From an uncultured Actinomycetes bacterium (lineage in GTDB: Bacteria; Actinomycetota; Actinomycetes; S36-B12): 10,678 nucleotides of DNA. The DNA lies in assembly GCA_903848435.1 (NCBI GenBank), contig CAINGG010000017.1, positions 1 through 10,678 on the forward strand, written 5' to 3'. The notes under the pieces are model-generated. The model had not been told where the DNA came from. It worked only from the letters and a program-made list of their open reading frames with translations, and did not search any database. This document shows positions 6,677 to 10,678 of the stretch, one piece after another. Position numbers and translations under genes: made by a program. How positions within the stretch are numbered: position 1 is the stretch's first letter; each line of letters begins with the position of its first letter.

Positions 6677-7957
6677 ATGAGCGGCAACCTCCCCTTCGGC
6701 TTCGGTGCACCCGATGGGGGGCAGCAGCCCTTCGACATGTCCCAGCTGGGCGCGATGCTCCAGCAGCTCGGTCGCCTCATGCAGCAGGGGGGCGCCGAGG
6801 GCGGCGTGAGCTGGGACCTCGCTCGCGATGGTGCACGCCAGGCGATCTCCACCCAGGGCGACCCCTCGGTGTCCGACGCCGAGCGCCGCGCCGTCGTCGA
6901 GGCCATTGCCCTCGCGCAGGTCTGGCTCGATCCGGCAACGTCGTTCCCCGCCTCCGCTGCCGACGGCCTGGCGTGGAGCCGAGCCGAGTGGCTCGAGGGC
7001 ACGTTCCCCGCATGGCAGCGCATCGTCGCGCCGATCGCCGAGCACGTGCAAAGCGTGATGTCGTCGGGGGGCACCGATGCCATGCCGGCCGAGCTCGCGG
7101 CGATGCTGCCTGAGGGGCTGCCGCCCGAGGCATCCGCGATGATCGCCCCGCTCATGGCCATGGCGCGCCAGATGGGATCGGCGATGTTCGGCATGCAGGT
7201 CGGGCAGGCGCTGGCCGCACTGGCCACGGAGGTCGTGGGAGTGGCGGACGTCGGCGTGCCACTCACCGCTGATTCCCGGCCTGTCCTGCTGCCTCGCAAC
7301 GTCTCGCAATTCGGCGACGGTCTCGGCATCCCCGTCGACGAGGTGCGTCTCTACCTTGCCCTGCGCGAGTGCGCGCACCAGCGCCTCTTCGCGCACGTGC
7401 CGTGGCTGCCCGCGCGACTGGAGGGTGCGATCGATGCCTACGCGCGCGGCATCCGGGTCGACACTGACCGGCTCGGTGAAGCGATGCGCAGCATTGATCC
7501 GAGCGCCCTCCAAGATCCCGCTCGACTGCAGGAGGCCATGGGCTCCGACATGTTCGCCCTTGCCGAGTCGCCCGAGCAGGAGGCTGCACTGGCCCGCCTC
7601 GAGACGCTGCTCGCGCTCATCGAGGGCTGGGTGAGCGACGTTGTGGCGCAGGCAAGCGCCGCGACGCTGCCGTCCGCCGAGCGAGTGGAGGAGGCCGTAC
7701 GCCGTCGCCGGGCGGCAGGCGGTCCAGCCGAGCGCACCTTCGCCTCGCTGGTGGGCCTCGAACTCCGCCCCCGAGCCCTGCGCGAGGCCGCGCAGTTGTG
7801 GCGCTCGCTGCGCGAATCCCGGGGGATCGAGGGCCGCGACGCCCTCTGGGCGCACCCCGACCTGCTGCCCGACGCCGAGGACCTGCGCGATCCCGAGGGA
7901 TTCCTCGTGCGCACGTCCGGCGAGCCGCTGACCGGCCCCGACCCCGCGGAGCAGTGA
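6677..7957 (+). CDS. Zincin-like metalloprotease family protein (DUF2342 / Zincin_2)
   Basis: The 426-residue product belongs to the DUF2342/Zincin_2 family, annotated as putative zinc-dependent metalloprotease (Rv3195 in M. tuberculosis, as I recall). A glycine/glutamine-rich N-terminus (~1-45) precedes a mainly helical body. The family signature LRECAHQRLFAHVPWL (~229-244) holds an ExxH-type motif, Glu231/His234, plus His240. Further conserved stretches are RLETLLALIEGWV (~307-319), RRRRAAGGPAERTFASLVGL (~342-361) and GRDALWAHPDLLP (~386-398). There is no signal peptide or membrane segment, so it is likely cytoplasmic. ATG 6677 is six bases after a -10 hexamer and lacks a ribosome site, suggesting a leaderless start. 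The gene is divergent from the PDZ-Lon/UPF0182 run and overlaps the NUDIX gene by GTGA. Protease activity is inferred from the family label, not shown here. Confidence 0.93.
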   Translation: MSGNLPFGFGAPDGGQQPFDMSQLGAMLQQLGRLMQQGGAEGGVSWDLARDGARQAISTQGDPSVSDAERRAVVEAIALAQVWLDPATSFPASAADGLAWSRAEWLEGTFPAWQRIVAPIAEHVQSVMSSGGTDAMPAELAAMLPEGLPPEASAMIAPLMAMARQMGSAMFGMQVGQALAALATEVVGVADVGVPLTADSRPVLLPRNVSQFGDGLGIPVDEVRLYLALRECAHQRLFAHVPWLPARLEGAIDAYARGIRVDTDRLGEAMRSIDPSALQDPARLQEAMGSDMFALAESPEQEAALARLETLLALIEGWVSDVVAQASAATLPSAERVEEAVRRRRAAGGPAERTFASLVGLELRPRALREAAQLWRSLRESRGIEGRDALWAHPDLLPDAEDLRDPEGFLVRTSGEPLTGPDPAEQ

Positions 7958-8520
7958 TCGCCGGACCGCTGCATGCCGATGCGCGCCGCGTCCTGCACCA
8001 ATGGACCGCGCCGGATGCAGCGCAGGACCGACTCCGTGACGCCTACGTCGCCCACCTGGATACCTACGCAGATGCGGTACTGCGCGACTGCCGCGCGGGG
8101 CACATCACGGCGAGCACGATCATCATCGATCCCGCACGCGCTTCGGTGCTACTAACGCTGCATCCGATCGTCGGGCGCTGGCTGCAGACCGGCGGCCACT
8201 GCGAGCCGGACGACGCAACGCTCCTGGCAGCGGCCGCGCGCGAGGCAGCGGAGGAGAGCAGCATCGACGACCTCGTGATCGATGCCATCCCCGTACGACT
8301 TGATCGCCATGCGGTGCGCTGCCGCGCCGACGACGGCGACGTCACGCTGCTCGATCACCTCGACGTGCAGTTCGTGGCGCTGGCACCGCCGCATGCACGA
8401 GAGCGCCGGACGGAGGAGTCCGTGGACCTGCGCTGGTGGGCGTGGGATCGCCTGCCCGAGGGGATCGACGACTCGGTCCGCGCACTCGTGGCGGCCGCCC
8501 TCGACCGCCAAAGTTGGTGA
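7954..8520 (+). CDS. NUDIX hydrolase
   Basis: The 188-residue product has a ~50-residue helical N-terminus, then a Nudix fold. The Nudix box runs from GGHCEPDD (80-87) to REAAEESSI (96-104). Compared with the canonical pattern, the glutamate after the first glycine is an aspartate, one extra residue precedes Arg96-Glu97, and Ser103 replaces the usual glycine. The metal-binding core RE-x-x-EE is intact. Aspartate and the extra residue seem normal for the actinobacterial GGHxE-x-x-D subfamily. The substrate, presumably a nucleoside diphosphate linked to another moiety, cannot be predicted. GTG 7954 overlaps the TGA of the Zincin_2 gene as GTGA, with GGAG two bases upstream, so translation is probably coupled. 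A later CTG at 7969 is a less likely start. Confidence 0.88.
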   Translation: MIAGPLHADARRVLHQWTAPDAAQDRLRDAYVAHLDTYADAVLRDCRAGHITASTIIIDPARASVLLTLHPIVGRWLQTGGHCEPDDATLLAAAAREAAEESSIDDLVIDAIPVRLDRHAVRCRADDGDVTLLDHLDVQFVALAPPHARERRTEESVDLRWWAWDRLPEGIDDSVRALVAAALDRQSW

Positions 8521-8636
8521 CTATTTTCCCTCCACAGGCGGTGCATGGCATTGGCCCACGTCACAGGGCCCTTGCCCGCCAAACCCGCTCGGCTCTCCCC
8601 AGGTCATCCACCCCCTGTCCCCCGCGACCTGCCACC

Positions 8637-8668
8637 TTGTCCCCACGCTGTCCCCACCGGCGTCCACA
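8637..8668 (+). promoter_or_regulatory. Three tandem DnaA-box-like 9-mers
   Basis: TTGTCCCCA (8637-8645), CTGTCCCCA (8648-8656) and GCGTCCACA (8660-8668) differ from the actinobacterial DnaA box TTGTCCACA by one, two and two bases. They start 11 and 12 bases apart, about one helical turn, in the same orientation, and end eight bases before the -35 element at 8676. Poorer matches lie at 8531 (TCCACAGG) and 8604 (TCATCCACC). They could be DnaA sites regulating the promoter, or chance similarity in C-rich DNA. Confidence 0.35.
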
Positions 8669-8675
8669 GGCTTCG

Positions 8676-8704
8676 TTGACGACCCTCGGCGGCGCCCCTA
8701 GCGT
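8676..8704 (+). promoter_or_regulatory. Near-consensus housekeeping sigma factor promoter
   Basis: TTGACG (8676-8681) and TAGCGT (8699-8704) are separated by exactly 17 bases, close to the TTGACA-N17-TANNNT pattern of actinobacterial housekeeping sigma factors. Transcription would start near 8711, just before the nested inverted repeats. The next coding sequence, DUF5679, starts about 320 bases downstream, so the transcript has a very long leader or is a separate RNA. Confidence 0.6.
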
Positions 8705-8710
8705 CGCCCC

Positions 8711-8780
8711 CAGCCCCCGGGATAACGGGCGGGCGTGCGCGAGGGGAAGGCGCACGCAGCGCTCTGCGACCCGGGGGCGC
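8711..8780 (+). ncRNA. Candidate structured RNA (small RNA or 5' leader element)
   Basis: Beginning at the predicted start, a perfect nine-base outer stem pairs 8713-8721 with 8770-8778 (GCCCCCGGG with CCCGGGGGC). Inside it, a perfect eight-base hairpin pairs 8733-8740 with 8750-8757 (GCGTGCGC with GCGCACGC) around the loop GAGGGGAAG. An alternative small hairpin GCAG-CGCT-CTGC (8756-8767) would compete with the 3' side of the inner hairpin. The outer stem is followed by CTCCTTT, only a weak U-tract. I recognise no known riboswitch or small-RNA family. The call rests on pairing plus the promoter; GC-rich DNA raises the chance of fortuitous stems. Confidence 0.4.
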
Positions 8781-8815
8781 TCCTTTGGCCAGCCTCGTGG
8801 GCAGGGCCTCCTAGC

Positions 8816-8845
8816 CAGTAAAAATCGTGTAATTCGTCCAAATCA
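8816..8845. other. AT-rich island
   Basis: Twenty of thirty bases are A or T, in surroundings of roughly 70% G+C. It includes TAAAAAT, TGTAATT and CCAAATCA. TAATTC (8830-8835) is one base short of a TANNNT hexamer. It could be an unpaired stretch of a leader RNA, a protein-binding site or part of a weak promoter. No clear -35/-10 pair fits. Confidence 0.35.
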
Positions 8846-8901
8846 GGCACGACACGCCCACCAGGCGCTTCCCCGTCCCCCCGTGGCCCTCATGGCTGCC
8901 C

Positions 8902-8907
8902 TAGGGT
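8902..8907 (+). promoter_or_regulatory. Possible proximal -10 element for DUF5679
   Basis: TAGGGT fits TANNNT and would give a leader of about 118 bases that includes the two hairpins at 8953-9001. No acceptable -35 hexamer lies 16-19 bases upstream, so this is weak. Confidence 0.2.
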
Positions 8908-8952
8908 GGCGGCGGGCCGTGAGGAGGGGGACCTCCCCGCAGCCCCCCGGAC

Positions 8953-9001
8953 CAGGCGCTATGCGCACCGGACCGGGCGCCTGCGTGAGGCGACGCCTCA
9001 C
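8953..9001 (+). promoter_or_regulatory. Two consecutive hairpins in the leader of the DUF5679 gene
   Basis: CAGGCGC (8953-8959) pairs perfectly with GCGCCTG (8977-8983) around a 17-base loop. One base later GTGAGGCG (8985-8992) and CGCCTCAC (8994-9001) form a perfect inverted repeat, realistically six pairs with a five-base loop. They end about 18 bases before the ribosome-binding site. No T-run follows, so they are not an intrinsic terminator. A role in controlling translation is possible but unproven. Confidence 0.35.
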
Positions 9002-9018
9002 CAGCTCCACAGCGAGAC

Positions 9019-9026
9019 GAGGAGGA
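9019..9026 (+). promoter_or_regulatory. Strong ribosome-binding site of the DUF5679 gene
   Basis: GAGGAGGA lies five bases before ATG 9032 and fixes that start. It contrasts with the Zincin_2, UPF0182 and argG genes, which have no such site. Confidence 0.8.
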
Positions 9027-9031
9027 CGGCC

Positions 9032-9187
9032 ATGGCCGAGTCGTACACGGGTGAGGCGTACTGCGTGAAGTGCAAGGAGAAGCGCGCGTTCACCGGCAAT
9101 GTCGAGGAGACCAACGGGCGGCGCTTCGCCAAGGGCATCTGCCCCGTCTGCGGCACCAAGGTGACCCGCATCCTGGGCAAGGCCTGA
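9032..9187 (+). CDS. DUF5679 zinc-ribbon protein
   Basis: The 51-residue product carries two CxxC knuckles, Cys11-Val-Lys-Cys14 and Cys37-Pro-Val-Cys40, a compact treble-clef or zinc-ribbon arrangement. The sequence YCVKCKEKRAF, NGRRFAKG, CPVCGTK and RILGKA matches the small actinobacterial DUF5679 family. The family has no known function; nucleic-acid or protein binding through the zinc ribbon is a guess. Length is typical. The start is supported by a near-perfect ribosome site. The stop TGA (9185-9187) overlaps a CTG that may start the next gene. Confidence 0.92.
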   Translation: MAESYTGEAYCVKCKEKRAFTGNVEETNGRRFAKGICPVCGTKVTRILGKA

Positions 9188-10470
9188 CGCACCACCCCCG
9201 CGCGGGCGACGCTCCGCGCGACCTGACAGACGTCATCGACGGCGTCGACGGCCCTGGGCTTGTCGGCGCCGTCGAGCGTCTTGTGGCCCTGGCGTCGATG
9301 GGCGGCTCGGCTGCCGAGATCGACGCGCAGGACCATCTTGCTGCGGCCTTCCGCAGCGACGGCCTGACGGTCGAGGCCTGGGACATCGACGTCGACGAGC
9401 TCGCCGCCCGGCCGGACTTTCCCGGCATGGAGGTCGAGCGCGCATCCGCCCGCGGGGTCCTGGCCCGATGGGCCGGCGCCGGCGACGGACCCACCCTCCT
9501 GCTCCTCGGTCATACCGACGTGGTCCCGCCGGGCGATCCGAACGCGTGGTCGAGCGACCCCTTCGTCCCCCGCATCGACGGCGATCGCCTGATCGGCCGT
9601 GGTTCCTGCGACATGAAGGCCGGCACGGCTGCCATGTGGTTCGCGGTTCGCGCACTACGCCGGGCCGGTGTGCGCCTGCGCGGCGACATCCTGTTGGCAC
9701 CGGTGTCCGGCGAGGAGGACGGCGGTCTCGGCACCTACGCGCTGCTCCACCGCGGCCTGCACGCGGACGCGTGCGTCATTCCCGAGCCGACCAACCTCGA
9801 CATCATCCCCGCCAACGGCGGCGCGCTGACCTTCCGTCTGCGCGTGCGCGGCCTGGCTACCCATGCGTCCCGCCGCACGGAGGGCGTGAGCGCGATCACG
9901 ACCTTCATGCCCGTCCTCGAGGAACTCCAACGCCTCGAGTCGAGGCGCAACGAGCGCGTCGACCCACTCATGCAGCGCTGGCCTATCGCCTACCCGCTGT
10001 CGATCGGCATGGTGCGCAGCGGGGACTGGGCATCGACGGTGCCCGACCTCCTCGTCGCGGAGGGCCGGCTCGGTGTCGCGATCGGCGAGACTCCCGAGCA
10101 GGCGCGCGCCGACCTCGAGTCGTCGCTCGCGAGACTGTGCGCTGGTGATCCGTGGCTCGCCGAGCACCCGATCGAGATCGAGTGGTGGGGCGGGCAGTTC
10201 GCGTCGGGGCGCACCGATCCCGGCGACCCCCTCGTGCGTGACTTGAGCGACACCGTTCGCCTCCTCACGGGGCGTACGCCGGAGATCTATGGCGGCCCCT
10301 ACGGCTCCGACCTTCGTCTGCTCGCAGGCGCTGGCATCCCGACCGTGCAGTTCGGGCCCGGCGACAGTGCGGCAGCGCACGCGCCCGACGAGTGGGTGTC
10401 GATTGCCGACACGATCTCGTGCGCGCGCATCCTCGCCGCGTTCGCGATGCGCTACTGCGGCGTCGCCTGA
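9184..10470 (+). CDS. M20 family metallopeptidase (ArgE/DapE/YodQ-like deacylase)
   Basis: Numbered from CTG 9184 (428 residues), the dinuclear zinc site of the M20 family is complete: His110 and Asp112 in GHTDVVPP, bridging Asp143 in GRGSCDMKAG, catalytic Glu177 and ligand Glu178 in SGEEDGG, Glu201 in IPEPTN, and His399 in AAAHAPDEW. The dimerisation domain carries GLATHASRRTEGVSA. Segments such as WSSDPFVPRIDG and SGDWASTVPD resemble the Bacillus YodQ/YlmB branch of the ArgE/DapE superfamily, so the likely reaction is hydrolysis of an N-acyl amino acid or similar amide; the substrate is unknown. The start is uncertain. No ATG, GTG or TTG lies between the DUF5679 stop and 9283, and GTG 9283 would cut the first helix. 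CTG 9184 overlaps the DUF5679 stop as CTGA and is my choice; CTG 9223 is an alternative. Confidence 0.9.
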   Translation: MTHHPRAGDAPRDLTDVIDGVDGPGLVGAVERLVALASMGGSAAEIDAQDHLAAAFRSDGLTVEAWDIDVDELAARPDFPGMEVERASARGVLARWAGAGDGPTLLLLGHTDVVPPGDPNAWSSDPFVPRIDGDRLIGRGSCDMKAGTAAMWFAVRALRRAGVRLRGDILLAPVSGEEDGGLGTYALLHRGLHADACVIPEPTNLDIIPANGGALTFRLRVRGLATHASRRTEGVSAITTFMPVLEELQRLESRRNERVDPLMQRWPIAYPLSIGMVRSGDWASTVPDLLVAEGRLGVAIGETPEQARADLESSLARLCAGDPWLAEHPIEIEWWGGQFASGRTDPGDPLVRDLSDTVRLLTGRTPEIYGGPYGSDLRLLAGAGIPTVQFGPGDSAAAHAPDEWVSIADTISCARILAAFAMRYCGVA

Positions 10471-10550
10471 CCTGTCACAGCAGGCCGGTGAGCCGGTCGA
10501 GCACGTCCTCCGCGCCAGACTTGGTCGCCCGTCTCGTGGCAGGAGTGAGC

Positions 10551-10678
10551 GTGTCGCCATTGGGCCAGACCCTGGTCGACGTCACGCTGGGTGAATCCGG
10601 CGTCTTCATGATCCTCGACGAGTCAGGCAACGTCGTGCTCGGACCGCCGGGCACCGACCTCGGTTCGCTTCGCTCGAC
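10551..10678 (+). CDS. Start of an unrecognised plus-strand protein, cut by the window edge
   Basis: GTG at 10551 has AGGAG five bases upstream (10541-10545) and opens a frame to the end of the window. It encodes SPLGQTLVDVTLGESGVF, then MILDESGNVVLGPPGTDL. The alternating hydrophobic pattern and Asp/Gly turns look like a real beta-rich protein. GTG 10545 and GTG 10536 are in the same frame and also possible. The opposite strand has an open frame ending at 10475 that shares the same third positions, so codon bias does not separate them, and its tail SGAEDVLDRLTGLL also looks protein-like. I recognise no family. Confidence 0.35.
   Translation, partial: MSPLGQTLVDVTLGESGVFMILDESGNVVLGPPGTDLGSLRS

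Larger units (their letters stand above)
8521..9031. other. Long non-coding region between the NUDIX and DUF5679 genes
   Basis: No convincing gene is seen in either strand over these 511 bases; the open frames are arginine/proline-rich and lack starts with ribosome sites. The region holds DnaA-box-like repeats (8531-8668), a near-consensus promoter (8676-8704), nested inverted repeats (8713-8778), an AT-rich island (8816-8845), a second -10 candidate (8902-8907) and leader hairpins (8953-9001). No intrinsic terminator for the NUDIX gene is visible. Confidence 0.8.

Noticed and set aside
6321..6710. Upstream extension of the PDZ-Lon frame to give a ~500-residue protein
   Set aside because: The added ~130 residues are Arg/Pro/Ser-rich, overlap the small membrane gene and run into the divergent promoter. 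The GTGA start at 6320 fits the family length and topology.
6602..7855. Long minus-strand open frame opposite the Zincin_2 gene
   Set aside because: The opposite strand matches a known family over its whole length; this frame is a low-complexity shadow.
8531..8668. Chromosomal replication origin suggested by DnaA-box-like repeats
   Set aside because: No perfect DnaA box, no dnaA/dnaN/rpmH neighbours and no large AT-rich unwinding region; at most a DnaA-regulated site.
8436..9068. Plus-strand open frame across the 3' end of NUDIX and the intergenic region
   Set aside because: Arg/Pro/Thr-rich composition with no domain, and it overlaps the NUDIX gene and DUF5679 in a different frame. The region is better read as non-coding.
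9070..9183. GTG at 9070 as start of the M20 peptidase
   Set aside because: It lies deep inside the conserved DUF5679 gene and would add a basic, non-family peptide from a shadow frame.
9655..10560. Minus-strand open frame opposite the M20 peptidase
   Set aside because: It is antisense to a protein with all zinc ligands in place and has no recognisable motif.
10475..10678. Minus-strand gene end reading into SGAEDVLDRLTGLL and stopping at 10475
   Set aside because: The tail looks protein-like, but upstream codons give a Ser/Thr/Pro/Arg-rich sequence. The plus-strand frame from GTG 10551 has a ribosome site and a better hydrophobic pattern. Not fully excluded.
1..10678. tRNA, rRNA, CRISPR arrays, insertion sequences or phage attachment sites
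   Set aside because: No cloverleaf with a T-loop consensus, no regularly spaced direct repeats, no transposase or integrase, and no terminal inverted repeats were seen on either strand.

Overview
The window is high-GC DNA, gene-dense and strongly biased to G/C at third codon positions. Several genes start with GTG, and some lack a Shine-Dalgarno sequence but have a -10 hexamer just before the start codon. This, with the gene families present (UPF0182, a PDZ-Lon protein of the Rv3194c type, a DUF2342/Zincin_2 protein and a DUF5679 zinc ribbon), points to the chromosome of an actinomycete (Actinomycetota). The order cannot be fixed from the sequence. There are no insertion sequences, phage genes, CRISPR arrays, tRNAs or rRNAs, so it reads as core chromosome rather than an island.

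Layout. (1) Bases 1-747, plus strand: the 3' part of a phosphoribosyltransferase/dienelactone-hydrolase fusion gene. An in-frame TGA removes the last conserved helix, and the apparent original stop is at 811-813. (2) Bases 810-6592, minus strand: a four-gene run read right to left, comprising a small membrane protein, a membrane-anchored PDZ-Lon protease, a large UPF0182 membrane protein and argG (argininosuccinate synthase of the long, E. coli-like type). (3) Bases 6593-6676: a compact divergent promoter region. (4) Bases 6677-8520, plus strand: a Zincin_2 (DUF2342) protein overlapping a NUDIX hydrolase by GTGA. (5) Bases 8521-9031: a 511-base non-coding stretch with DnaA-box-like repeats, a near-consensus promoter, a strongly foldable candidate RNA, an AT-rich island and a structured leader. 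(6) Bases 9032-10470, plus strand: a 51-residue DUF5679 zinc-ribbon protein, then an M20 metallopeptidase with no obvious conventional start codon. (7) Bases 10471-10678: probably the beginning of another plus-strand gene, cut by the window edge.

How the genes fit together. UPF0182, PDZ-Lon and Zincin_2 form a neighbourhood I recall as conserved in actinobacteria (Rv3193c, Rv3194c and Rv3195 in Mycobacterium tuberculosis). Here they sit around one divergent promoter, with an extra small membrane protein translationally coupled to the protease. I infer a cell-envelope proteolysis or quality-control module of unknown substrate. The argG gene is metabolically unrelated and appears to have its own leaderless promoter. 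The most interesting non-coding signal is at 8637-8778: three DnaA-box-like 9-mers spaced about one helical turn apart, a TTGACG-N17-TAGCGT promoter, and an RNA predicted to begin with two nested perfect stems.
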